Part shown: positions 43,441-55,080 of the stretch, piece after piece
Position numbering within the stretch: position 1 is the stretch's first letter
Layout of the letters: the number at the start of each line of letters is the position of its first letter
NCBI GenBank assembly: GCA_902702965.1
Contig: CACRXP010000171.1
Span: 739,427 to 803,426, forward strand
Origin: Spirometra erinaceieuropaei
Lineage: Eukaryota; Platyhelminthes; Cestoda; Diphyllobothriidea; Diphyllobothriidae
Reading direction: 5' to 3'
DNA: 64,000 nt
Notes under the pieces: model-generated
Seen by the model: only the letters and a program-made list of their open reading frames with translations
Database searches by the model: none
Told to the model about the DNA's origin: nothing
Position numbers and translations under genes: made by a program

Positions 43441-44390
43441 TAGGATTTTGGCTTTCGAATGCACTCCTTTCTGCTCGCCTGCAAAACCACGCCTTGTAGA
43501 AACGAGTACTCGGGCAGCATCCATTCCTTCGAATGATTTTCGATGTTATTATAGATATAAATGTATTTTGGCAAAACAAATCCCAATAATGCTCTTTTTA
43601 TAATGTTTTTGGTAGCAATTCCCTATTTTTCAATTTAAACCAAGACAGAATGAATAATGTGATTTAAAAAAATTTAAGTACTATCGCATATGTCCGGCTA
43701 TCAATGCTACTTACTAAGAACAAAATTCAATCTAAATCCGTTTCAAACTTTCGCAAAAGCTGCCTGATATTTTCTTAATGGCTCAAAAACATATGGGCTT
43801 TTCTTACACGAAAAACATGCAGATTGTAAGTTGGAAGCCGTGAATGCAAATTCTACGGGAGTCCAAGCTCAAACTTATTAAAGAATTGAAATGGTTTTTG
43901 ATATTTAGGCCACTATAGGATTCTGGCTTTCGAATGCACTCCTTTCTGCTCGCCTGCAAAACCACGCTATGTAGAAAGGTGTACCTAGGCAGCATCCCTT
44001 CGTTCTACTGATTTTCGATGCCTTTATAGATATCAACGTATTTTGGCAAAATAAGACCTAAAATACTTTTTTTATAATTTGTTTGGCAGCCATTCGCGTT
44101 TTCTAGATTTATACTAACACAGAATGCATGATGTGGTTTTAAAAAATTCAGGTTACATCGCATCCGCCTAGTTATCAATGCTACTTACTAAGAACACAGG
44201 GAAATCTAAATCCGCCTCAAACTTTCGCAAAAGCCGCAGGATGTTTACTTAATGGGTCAAAGCAATGTTGACTTTCCTTACACAGAAAACATGCGGCTTG
44301 TAAACTGAAAGCCCTAACTGCAAACTCGACGGGAGTCCAAGCTCAAGCTTATTAAAGAATTAAAAAGATATCTTGGAACTAAACGTTACC
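43441..44390 (+). repeat. Tandem duplication, ~475-bp unit, two copies
   Basis: GGCTTTCGAATGCACTCCTT occurs near 43449 and 43925. CGGGAGTCCAAGCTCAA occurs near 43856 and 44331. The offset is 475 throughout. A third, more diverged trace follows at 44640-44800. The unit resembles part of the foldback MITE family. Confidence 0.75.
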
Positions 44391-47300
44391 ACATTCTCAA
44401 GAATAAATTTGGAAAGGATATGAATTAATGCCACATTTTTATGGAAATTATTTCAGTGCAGACTTTCTTAAAAATGCTTTTATTTTTTGATTGCACTTGA
44501 AAGAGTTAAAAAAATCCACACTACCTAAATATGTATATTCTACCGAATACGGTTTTCTCGCGCCTGTATGTGTTACAATGATATTTAGGAGTATAAAAGC
44601 ACCCTACGTCCTTCTCAATTATTTATAAGTTTTGCGTGATATCTTCTTAGTCGGTTAAACGATTGTATACATTTTCTTACACTGTAGGTACACAGCTTGT
44701 TGATTGAATGCCTTAAGCTCTATTCTGACAGGAGATCAGGCTCTTACTTATTCGAGAATTAAAAAGATCTCGAAAAACTAAAAGGCCCCATTTGTTTAAG
44801 TATAAATTTTGAATAGACGTGATCTGATAACGAATTCTTACAAAAAAACTATTATAGTAAATACGCTTTAAGAAATATCGCTAGTAAGAAGGTTTTTGGT
44901 GCATCACAAATCCGCTTCTGAAAGATTTTTCTATTTCCTTTACAATATATTTCGTTTGCAGTCAAGCATATATTAATGTAAAGGCACAGTAAACAGACGC
45001 ATTTTGGGATTTTTGACTGTGGATTTTCTTAAAAACGTACTCTATTGAGGATATTGCAGCTTTAAAGTCGTCACTAATCATTTTGGTCAGTCGTTTACCT
45101 TTCAGATATCAATAATAGCTCTGTTTGATGAAAACAACTTTTTATTTTTTCGGCGTATTTCAAAAGTGCAAAGCTGGTGTACTTTGGCTAGCTAAAAACA
45201 GTTTACTCAAAGCCATTTGACGCCATCGGCTTACCAAGATTATGGCTAACTTCAACCCACATACTGCAGTACAATTCACCAAATATTAAATATTTCGAGA
45301 AGCGATCCCCATAGATTTAATAAACTTGTTTAAATATTGCCTATTCTCATAGGTTAATAACTGTTTAGCTCTATTTTATTTATCATAACAGTCGATTAAA
45401 CGTAGATTTCAAAATCTTTATGTGGGCGAGGGCGGATATGTAATGATGTATAAGTTTTCGGTTATTAAATATTTTAGCAGGCTAAGTCGTGTTGGCAGTA
45501 GCTTGCAAGTGCTATGATAAAAAATAAAAGTTAATAAAAGTAAAACTAATTCTTGTTTTAATTTTATATGCATAAATTTACACAGACCACTGGAAAGGGC
45601 TCCAAGCAAGATGCAGTGAAACACTGCAGCAGACCCATATCTCATATTTGATTATCTGGGACGCAGAGCCAGTTTTGAATCGCGGAGCCCTAGTTCTGCA
45701 TATAAAGCTCAGAAGCAGTCCACAAATGGCGTCATGTTTTCGAAAACAATGACCAAGAAGAGTTTCTGTTAATTGAGCCTCTTCCAGTATTCAACTAGAA
45801 GGTGAGAAAATTTGACGGAAAATCGCACTTATTTTTAACTCTTGATTGATGTGCGCAGCGCATGCAGCGGCGTTATATGTAGGCTAGAAATATCAGGTGT
45901 AGATACGTGAATTCAGCTAACTTGTTTATCACGATTGTCGCGTACACCGCTAAAAAAATCACACCACAACTTAGTCTTCGCTTTTTGTATCTGAGACATC
46001 TTCTGGTTCAAAATACAAATGTTCTGCGTGGTGGCTTATAGTCACTAAGAAACATGTATAAACCTCATAAATTCACTTCAGTCAAATAATGAACATATTC
46101 ACTCATCTTAGCATTAATCATTCGTTTGCTTACTAAAACAGTAGATTTTACCTACATTATATCGGGGTTTTATGACAGCAGTTTGGAATTATGGCGGAGG
46201 CAGGTTTATAGTATTTGACTGCTTGTAATTTTGCCGTTCACGGAAAAGAAGCTGTAGTGGGCGGTCCGTCTGGCTGTCCAGTCGGGGAGACCGGCCCTAG
46301 GTTAACCTTCTTTGTCATGATAGAATCACAGAAAACAGGGGTTGGTCCGGACTGGCATCGGCATCATACGGCAGGCAGTAATTCAGACAAACAAGTGTAA
46401 CGTAAACAACTAAGATAGTTCATAATATAAACGGTATATTGAATGAGTGGAGACGGAGAGAGGAAAAACGAAGAGCGTCAGTGAGCGCATACGAATCGGA
46501 AAACAGGGGGAAGGAAGAATACTCGCAGATTAGCGTTGATCCAAGGAAGTTTCTCTAACCATATAATCTCGGTCACTGTCTGGTTGAAGCACGGGGAGTT
46601 TAGAGATGGAGGCTGCTACAGGGGTTGGGGTGCGGGCTCCTTCAGTAGATCCTGCAGGCACACAAAAGCAAACACACATTACTCCCTTTCGGAAACAGGC
46701 CACTTTAATAAAACCAAAAAACGGTCAGTTCACTCCATCTGCAAACTTCATGCACATTGATTTCATGAAAAAATGTTTATACCAGTTGAGACGCGTACCA
46801 ATTAGTATATCGTTCTGGGCCTTTGAATTCATGCAGGTGTTTATCATCAAAAACAGTACTGACGAGAAATGGACGTCAATGATAGGGGGTACTATTCAAT
46901 CATCGACCGATGACGCCGGACGGGAGGTAACATGGCAGGATTCAGTGCTCCAAACATTGAGTGCATAGGACAAAGAGTATCGGTGGTAAAGACTTAAGGA
47001 CCTGTCGGTACATTAAATGACAATCAACCCTCAACGAAAATATGGGGACATATATGAAACACAGTCAGATTTCGATTTTTAAACAAACCAACAGCCGATA
47101 AGTCAGTTAGTTTAAACCCGCCCAAAATAGTTTTTGAAATGTAGGCAAAAATTCGAAATGGATGAGTAACTTTTTGAGCAGAATGTTAGCCATAATAATA
47201 TAAGCTAATATCAAACAAACATTTATCAACCTAAAACAAATTTGTGGCTGGATTTTGTGTTGTAAATCAATGTCCCTAATGCATGTTTCAGAAACAGTCA

Positions 47301-47950
47301 TGCTATGAATTTGCCTTAAAAACCTTTCAATTACCGGTTTGCACACTTGAAAGTCAAGAGTCGGGCTGACAAGAAGAAGAAGAAGAAGAAGAAGAAGAAA
47401 TAAGTCTTCCCATGAAATACAAATTCAACCAATTTTTAAAAACAAAGGCTAAAGTTCTCTACAAACTCTTTTACAGGAGATCCGGTCATGTCCTCCGAAA
47501 CCTCGGTAAAATAATGGCTTTGATTCAGCGAGCCTTATTTTCATTCTTACCTCTTTCTATATAGATGCGACTTGAAAAATTTTTCGGAATTTATTAAGCT
47601 GGGGCTACGTTAATTTCACGGCAGACCTTCTGACGTTGTTTTTGCCACGTTTCACACACACATGTGACACTCACCCATGTTTGTAGCAAAGGCTTCCTGC
47701 TGACTACTGCAAACGGATTTATCAAAACAAGGCCATATAAGGCAATTTCAATCTGTCCTATGCAAAGTGACTCTGATCCCGACAAAAATAAGATGAGTCC
47801 TCACTCTATTGCATAACCCGTGACCGGCAAATCACTCAACTTCCCAAAACTAGGCATTAACCACACTTATTAAGGCTACCAGTCTACTTTCAACAGTAAT
47901 TTCTTGGAAGTAGATATTATTTACACGTAGAAATAATGTACTTATGACTA
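44391..47950. other. AT-rich non-coding interval
   Basis: Short ORFs here show no family resemblance. About 46200-46400 is less AT-rich and may be an old repeat. At 46870-46960 the minus strand carries the GGTCGATGATTG stretch found just after PLE C-termini, so a PLE remnant is possible. A (GAA)n run lies at 47371-47400. Confidence 0.5.
47371..47400. repeat. (GAA)n microsatellite
   Basis: About nine AAG/GAA units. Confidence 0.9.
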
Positions 47951-48950
47951 CAGTGAGTGACCGATCTCATGAAATGTTGGCTGAAATTCTGAAATGCATT
48001 TTCGATTAGGAAGGAATACTTGGTCGCGGTGGTAATACTGATTATTTTAAGGCATACTCTTATAAAACTTCGGACTCGGCAGGATGTCGGCTTTTAAGTG
48101 CATTTCTTTTCAATCTCCTGTAGAAAGCTCTCGGTAGAAAAGTGACTACTTAAGCAGCATGCATTTTTCCCATTGATTTTCCATGGTCGTGCAAATTCAA
48201 ATATATTTTATAGAAACCATAAATAAAAATATGCTTTCTTTTAGTCAATCAATAGAGAATCACGACTTCTTTTTTATTTATTTTTTACTTAAGGAAGGAG
48301 TATAATTAGGATTTAAAAAAGTTTTCTAATTGCCGAATAACTTGGAGCCTGATCATTCATTGCATTAGCGCTTAGTGATTTCGCTCTACAAGGTGCATTC
48401 GTTCCGCGTAAAGAAAATAACATAGTTTTCTATGCCATTAAAGAGATATCATACAGAGCCCATAAAATTTTGCAATGGATGCGGACTATGTTGTACATTC
48501 CATGTGGAGCAGTGGTAAACGGACAGGTACGATGCTATGTGAATGGGCATTTCGCGGTCTTAAAAAGTCTCATAATTAGAAACTTTTTTAAAACCTAATT
48601 ATACTCCATCCTTAAGTATTAAATATAACTAAGACGTGCTTCTCTATTGATTGACTAATAGAAAACATATTTTTGTCTATGGTTTCTATAAAATATATTT
48701 GAATTTGCTCGAACATCGAAAATCAATGGGAAAAATGCATGCTAATAAGTAGTCCTCTTTTGCCAAGCACGTCTTCTACAGGAGATTAAAAAGAAATGCA
48801 TTTAAAAGCCGACATCCTGCCAAGTCCAAAATGTTATAAGAGTATGCCACAAGGTAATCAATCTGACAACCGCGACCAAGTAATCCTTCCTAATCGAAAA
48901 CGAATTTTAGAATTTCAACCAACATTTAATGAGATCGATCACTCAGTGTA
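47951..48950. mobile_element. Foldback MITE-like element with long inverted arms
   Basis: It begins CAGTGAGTGACCGATCTCAT and ends with ATGAGATCGATCACTCAGTG, in inverted orientation, each bordered by TA. The arms run about 350-450 bases inward, with GCATTTTCGATTAGGAAGGA against CCTTCCTAATCGAAAACG, and CGGACTCGGCAGGATGTCGG against CCGACATCCTGCCAAGTCC. It has no coding capacity. TA flanks and a CAGTG terminus would suit a Tc1/mariner-driven MITE, which is inference. It is the best preserved member here, together with 57737-58705. Confidence 0.75.
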
Positions 48951-48959
48951 CATCCGAGA

Positions 48960-50080
48960 ATTATTTTTTTACTGCCGTGTCAGCCCTTAACTAGTGATCC
49001 ATGGACGGTAAAGGAGTGTTAGCAGTGTTTTTATTCCTCTTAAAACGCAAAATTGACAAAAACAAGGAAGCATAAAAAGGCAACTGTAAAATAAATAGTT
49101 TCGGCTGTTTTTTGGTCCGGTGTTTGGAGGGTGCTTCAGACTGATTGCTCTGAACCTTAGGTGGAAGTGGAGAAGCCGAGGTAAAGTGGTATAGTCTGAC
49201 GGTTTCAGTGCAAGATTTTCCTTGGAATAACCTAGGTAGACGCCTTTCAAAATAATAAATATGGAATCAGGAATAGAAGAAAGAGCGACTGTTTGGGTTC
49301 AGAATTAAAGGAAGATAAGCATATCGCGAAAATCTAATTCAATTTTCCATGAAATTTTGAGTTATGTTTATTGTTTGGTCATTTCAGAGAAAGTCTTGGA
49401 GTCACATTTGAAAAAACACTAATAACAAAGCGTCGAAGGGATTTTCGAATCCCTGTACACGGAAGATATTGGTTCCATCACTTAGTTGTGACTTATTTCT
49501 AAACTAAAATTTGGACCCTTCAAAGCTTTAGATTCATTATTGGTTCTACTAATATTTTGTCTGTTGAAATATAAATGTGAATCTTGGCCTCAGGGGGAAC
49601 TTAACAAAATTCCACTCATCAAAAGCACCTTTTTCAGTCTCAGTTGAAGGTTCAAAAAAGTTTATCGTAAAAAACGTAATTTACTGAGTTTTCTTCGCCC
49701 TTCCGTTAATTTAATTAATACCCCATAAGAGGATATACTGAGTGAAATGCTTCCGTTCAGTTCAAATATGAGAATGAATAAAAATTAGTAACCAAATATT
49801 GAATGGGAACTACAGATTTTTCGACGTCATTTTGGAAGCGCACTCGGTAAAAAATGAGTAATTATGTGACGTATTTTTCAAAATGATTTTAAATGGACTC
49901 AAGCATTCGATATATTTTAAAGAAAACATTGATAAAAATATGTTTTCTTTTACAAAATTGGTAGCAAACCTCGTTTATTACAATTTTTATGAGAGAAGCC
50001 ACACTATAAACAAGAGGAAAGTGTGTATTTGGGTTTCAAAACGGTTTCTAACTATGAGCCTTCTAAGACTGTGCAATGTC
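48960..50080. other. AT-rich non-coding interval
   Basis: No recognisable gene. The stretch 49840-50080 has weak resemblance to foldback-family arms. Confidence 0.45.
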
Positions 50081-50176
50081 CACTCATACAGCTTTGGATA
50101 TGGGAGCGAATATGAGAATCCCAGGTTCTCGTTGTAAGGCAGATGAACCCACGATCTCCGGGACAGAAAGTGTATT

Positions 50177-50220
50177 AGTCTGAGCTTTCGGTCTTGTACA
50201 GGAGGCCATCGTCAGAGACT
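50177..50220 (-). ncRNA. PLE-associated hammerhead ribozyme, best stem I
   Basis: On the minus strand stem I AGTCT pairs perfectly with AGACT. The core is CTGACGA at 50215-50209 and GAA at 50089-equivalent position 50189-50187. AGCT palindromic stem III is at 50186-50183, with predicted cleavage after the C at 50182. Stem II pairs in four of six positions (GGCCTC with AAGACC) around loop CTGTAC. Confidence 0.75.
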
Positions 50221-50399
50221 GCGAGAATGCGACAACAAATGAGCAGTTTTTGTAGTTAGGCCATGAAGGGGGGATATGAGTGCAGAGGGTGGTATTCGCG
50301 ATAAGCTGAGTCCCACGCCGTCTCACGGTGGCGTGACTGCGTGCACCCTTGACTGAAAATTGGGTCTTGCCCCTTGGCCGCAGAAACGGAGCGCGTGAT

Positions 50400-50526
50400 A
50401 GCAGGGTTGTATGTCAACGTGTCTGTTGATACAGTTGGTGTCAGACACCCAAGCCTGCAACAGTTCTCGCCCTGTCTTATGGTTGCTCAGAGTCAAAATT
50501 ATTCGGGAAACTGGAAACGTTTTCAA
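50400..50526 (-). pseudogene. PLE C-terminal fragment
   Basis: The minus strand encodes GRELLQAWVSDTNCINRHVD and CYHALR, corresponding to the GRE-IEA-ASDENSVNRFIDLAP-YRALR block of the PLEs at 10800 and 34090. A hammerhead follows about 180 bases downstream. Confidence 0.7.
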
Positions 50527-50539
50527 AACCTAAATATGT

Positions 50540-50885
50540 CCTTCCTTTGATTATAAAATGTAAAAACATCGAGGTTTCCTACTAAACTAGTAAAAGTGTA
50601 CGTATGTTTATGCATGTTTTCGACAAAACGCATTTGAATTCATAAGGCCTTCAAAAATCAATGTGAAAAATGCATGTCACATACGTACTAATTTTTTTGC
50701 TGAATGCGGTTTACACGTGAGGCCAAAAGGAGGGGCCCAACATCCTAAAAAGTGCAAAATATTATAGGATAACGCCGCATGATAATATACATTAAAAGCC
50801 CACTAAAGTATTTCTTCTTGATTAAACACTTCTTTCAGGATTTCGACCGACATTTCAAAGGATCTGCCACTCACTGTACACAATC
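50540..50885 (-). mobile_element. Foldback MITE-like half element
   Basis: Right-arm landmarks include the GAAATGT-type terminus (inverse of ACATTTCAAAGGATCTGCCA) and ATCCTAAAAAGTGCAAAAT. Confidence 0.5.
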
Positions 50886-51699
50886 ATAGAACTTTAACGG
50901 CAAATCCTGGCGGGTTTTCTGTTAAGGACGAAAAACAGCCTGCCGTAACAGAAAGCTTATACGTGGGGGTGGTTTGATTACGTAAGCAGCAGATCGCAGC
51001 CCAATGTAGTTAGAGATCGCAATTTTAGGATCACTTACCGTTTACGAGTACGTAATGTGAGGCATCATCGGGAAACGTTTGCGCAGCAGGTCAATCTGAT
51101 AATGGCTTGAACACTGGAGCTTACACGAGATACCACGCTGCGTGTGGTTGACCAAAGTCCGAGTTGGGACAAAAGCCGAAAAATCCAATTGCTGGATCCA
51201 ACTTTATGGCCAGTAAAATCATGGCGACATTGATGTGCATTATATAAATATACGGTCTGAAAGTTCTGCATAAGATCAGAAACAATTTATTACCTACTTC
51301 GTGGTTGCTTGTAGGATCCATTTTTAAACTGGACAATAAGCATCGTAATTTCAAATCAACTAGCGGAATATGTCGGAACTTGAGACAATGCACTAATAGG
51401 TTTGAACATATTTGGATTGAAAACCTAAAATCAGGAGATATGGCTGAACAGAGAAGAGTTGTGGAAGGGGCTCAAATGAGTAAATTTAACAAAAATGCCA
51501 ACATTGCATATCGGAAGGAAATTTCAGGAAATATCAGAAAACATTTGTAAAAGCCTCCGAATGCTTTATATGACCTGATGATCGGAGTGTTTGTTTAGCC
51601 AACTGCCTTAATTTTTCGAACCTAGTTCGCAGTTGATTTCCATGTGTGAGAAAATTGAAAACAATACCTTGGGGAGATTTTCGAACTATTAATCTGCAT

Positions 51700-52320
51700 T
51701 ACAGTTAATGTGTTATCTCATAAAATGTTAGTCAAAAGTCTAAACTTCCTATTCGACTTTAAAAGACTACTTAAGTGGAGTTGTAACATGAATATCTTTA
51801 CAGCATAACAACATGCTATTCCAGCTGGTTGGAGATGCCGGCTTTCGAATGAACTTTTCCCGGCCACCTGCAACATTACACTGCAAATAATGTTTGCCTA
51901 TGTAGCATAAACTTTTCATATCCATTTATGTGTCATTAAAAATTTAGGCATAAGTCATAGAAGATATGCACAAAATGTTCGTTCACTTAATTCGATGAAA
52001 GGAAATAATGTCTTCTTCAAATGTTATGCTTTAGGGAGGAGGATAATTATATTTTAATAGACTTTTACGATATTCGAATATTTTTTAACCCGACTTGCTG
52101 TTATGCGTGCATGCAGGGCTTCCAAACCACAGGCTGTATATGTTCCGTGTAGGGATAATAATACAATTCTACTTGCTATTAAGAGGAGACCATATGGGGT
52201 ACATAAAATTAAGCAATGCATTTGAGCCATATTGCAAAGTGTACACGGTGCTTTAGAAGATGCAGAACCGCAATGTTTTATGAGCAGGCATTTAACGATT
52301 TTAAATAATTTCATAAATAA
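51700..52320 (+). mobile_element. Foldback MITE-like half element
   Basis: It begins near GTGTTATCTCATAAAATGTT and carries the TTCGACTTTAAAAGACTACT and GATGCCGGCTTTCGAATGAA landmarks of the left arm. Confidence 0.5.
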
Positions 52321-52564
52321 CAGCTGTTTAAAACCGAATTCTTCACTTCCTTAAAGCATCCAGTTTGAAGAAGACTTATATTACTTCCAACCGTGTAGAT
52401 GTATGAATATGTAAATGCGTGTACTCTAGGGAAACTTACGGGGATCAAAAAACCATGAGAAAAAAGCGTACTACAGAGGGAGTGATTTTTTGCTGAGTGT
52501 AGTTTTTATAGGCGGTCGGATAGAAGTTCGTTCAAAAGACACGCATCCCGAAGCGATTGGATAA

Positions 52565-52705
52565 TTTTATGATTATGTTATTGTCATCATCTTATCATCA
52601 TCGTCATCGCCACCACCATCGGCATCAGCATCGTCCTTGTCGTCGTCATCATCATCATCATCGTCGTAATCGTCGTCGTCGTCATCGTCGTCACGATCAT
52701 CGTAT
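52565..52705. repeat. CAT/CGT trinucleotide low-complexity tract
   Basis: Imperfect runs of ATC/GTC units. It leads directly into a composite tail repeat, as GGA- and CCT-rich tracts do at 7244 and 15018. Confidence 0.85.
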
Positions 52706-52719
52706 CAGACATCTGGCCG

Positions 52720-55080
52720 TCTCGGACAGTGGCTGGTGCCTGGGAATGGGAAGGAAGAGTGAGTCTTAATTTCAGCGCACTTCCTGACTATAAGCAATAC
52801 GACGCGCTTGAAGTTATTACGGTGCACCAAAGGCTGTGACTTGGAAGGTCGCCAAGTGACGGGATAACTTGAAGCTCAAAGTCTGCCCAGTGTGTGTGTG
52901 TGCGTCCCCTCCCTCACCCGCGCCGTCTCCCGCATCCGGTTTTCTTGACTATGTCTTGACGCCGGGTTCAGGTAAAGAGAGGGGACGAGAGAGTGTGGTG
53001 TTTGTTGCACAAGTCTACTATCACTTTAAGGTAATTCACGCGCAAGTCGCCATGCCTGTTGCACCCTGGTTTGCAGCACAAAATAGACATCGTCGGGATC
53101 GCTGCGCCAACTGTCCACGCCTATTCCCAGCACTGACCACCGTCGTCTTGCACATCAGCAAGGATCCGCATAAGCATCCAATTGACACCTTCTGAGCAAG
53201 TGGAAAGTGTGCGTCTCGGCTCCTCTGTTGCATGTGTGATCGGAGTCCGAGACTGCCACGGTGCGTCGGCGCCGCTGCTCGGGAGGCAGCCGACTGACGC
53301 CCAACGAAGTCCACGCAGTCTGTCCACTCGTGTGTATTGTGTGAGGAGTGGCGGTCTGGTGGGCTAAAACAGCTCCTTCTACGCACTCTTAAGCGTCTGA
53401 GAGGTACTTCGCTCAACCGTCGTTGTGTAAACTCTTGGTGCTTGCGTTTTGGGGGGGGGGGGTCAGGTCGTGCATGTGGAGCACGCATACATGGTTACCA
53501 GACCACGTCAGCCATCGCGCCCATTCCCCGCATCAGTTGATCGGCTTGGACAGTGGCTGGGGCCCGGGAATAAGAAGGAATAGTGAGGTCCAGAAGTCAG
53601 CGCATTTTCCTCATTATAAACAATTTGACGCGCATGAAGCTAGCACGGTGGGCTTAAATCCGTGTCTTGAAAGGTAGCTAACTGACGGGGCATCTTGCAC
53701 CTCGCAGTCAACTCAGTGTTGTGTGCTTGTGTGGAGTGGCCAACAATCGAACTAATGTCTAGGTGACGATTGGAGTTATAACACTACCATTGCATGGGGT
53801 CAGAGCAGGATGTGGTGACGAGTCTAAGTGTGGGCTCAGTTGCGCCTCGCTCCATTTCTCTGTTTTTGCTCAATAACATGGTCGTTTGTTGAGTGGACTA
53901 GGGCATGTGCAGGTAAATGCCAAGGTGCGGGCTCTAGCATGCCATCCCCTGCGCCCTCCATCCACCTCCTCTCTTCTTGACTCTGTTTTGACATCAGGCC
54001 CACGAAGGGAATGAGGAGGAGAGAGTGCGGTAGACGCTGTGCAAGTCTACTATCATTATAAACTAATTTACGCACAGGTCGCCGTTCCTAATTTACCCTG
54101 TAGAGCACACAGTGGGTATCATCGGAATCGACGAACGAATTATCATGCCTGTGTGATGGCCGTCATTGTCAGTGTGCAATGGTCCCTTCTTTATGTGGTC
54201 TTTGTGGCACTGCCAGTGCGTTGCAAGCGAGACTCACCCCCTCACCTCTTGGTGTGTAAATTTTTGCACCGGTTCCGGTCGCCTTCGGTTGTTCACATCA
54301 CTACATCCTCTTCGACAGTAGATGAGCATTTAATGAAGCAGGTGTCGGCAATGGCGGATGAGATGGCCTCCCTTAAACTTTAGCTTGCACGCCTTACTTC
54401 CAGTCGCTCACGCAGTCGTCATCGTTCTCAGTGCATGGTATCACACTGAGTTTGGTGTAAAGGCCCGTCGCTGTTCCTCACCCTGCCCTTTTAAGCCGAA
54501 ACAGGGAAACCAGTCAGCCAGAGAATAGACGCGACCGTTTTCTCTGGTTCTACCGGCTATGGTCACACCTTATATATTTGCGACACTGTGACTCGCAGAC
54601 GTTTCCCGGTTGACACTGGGGCCCAAATCAGCGTTGTTCCCCCAACTGCAGCTGATCGTCCTTTCCCTAGCCCCGGTCTTCGCCTCCAAGCTGCCAACTC
54701 ATCTCCCATTCGCACTTTTGGCAGTCCGTCCCTCACCCTGAACATTGGCCTTCGTCGGTCGTTCACCTGGATCTTCGTTATTGCTGATGTGAGATTGTTC
54801 GTGAGAACATTTCCGTCCTCGTCACCCCCTCCCTTGCTCACTCTCCGGCGTAGGCCAGCGTGTGTGATGGCACTCCTAGGTGTATGTGAACACCGTGCCA
54901 GCCAAATGCACCCCCTCCCGCCTTTGGTCTTCTTTTCCCTGTTTCAAGTGTGGGCACAGGTTGGGAGAAGGAGGTGACAGAGCGGTAAAATTTGTTCAAT
55001 TCTACTATCACTCTAAACTTATCCACGCACAAGTCGCCGTCTCCGCCCTATTCCTGTCGTGGAGCACATGGAGTTAACGC
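52720..55080 (+). repeat. Composite tail repeat array, longest copy
   Basis: The subunits seen at 15421-16640 are present here in repeated order. The CAGCGCACTTCCT block occurs at 52775 and a variant at 53597. The CAAGTCTACTATCA block occurs at 53008, 54041 and, as a variant, at 54996. The CAAGTGGAAAGT/CGTCTCGG block occurs at 53198. This is therefore a partly tandem array of about 2.3 kb with no LINE attached. A poly-G tract sits at 53451-53462. The ORFs inside are not conserved between copies. Confidence 0.7.
53451..53462. repeat. Poly-G tract
   Basis: Twelve G in a row inside the composite array. Confidence 0.9.

Noticed and set aside
43441..44390. CRISPR-like array
   Set aside because: The units are 475 bp with no short repeat-spacer structure, and the DNA is eukaryotic.
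46606..46968. 120-codon plus-strand ORF as a gene
   Set aside because: It has no recognisable domain, and its end overlaps a minus-strand PLE-tail resemblance, so it is probably chance.
51560..51600. CTGATGA near 51576 as another hammerhead
   Set aside because: No GAAAC strand or pairing stems follow at a suitable distance.
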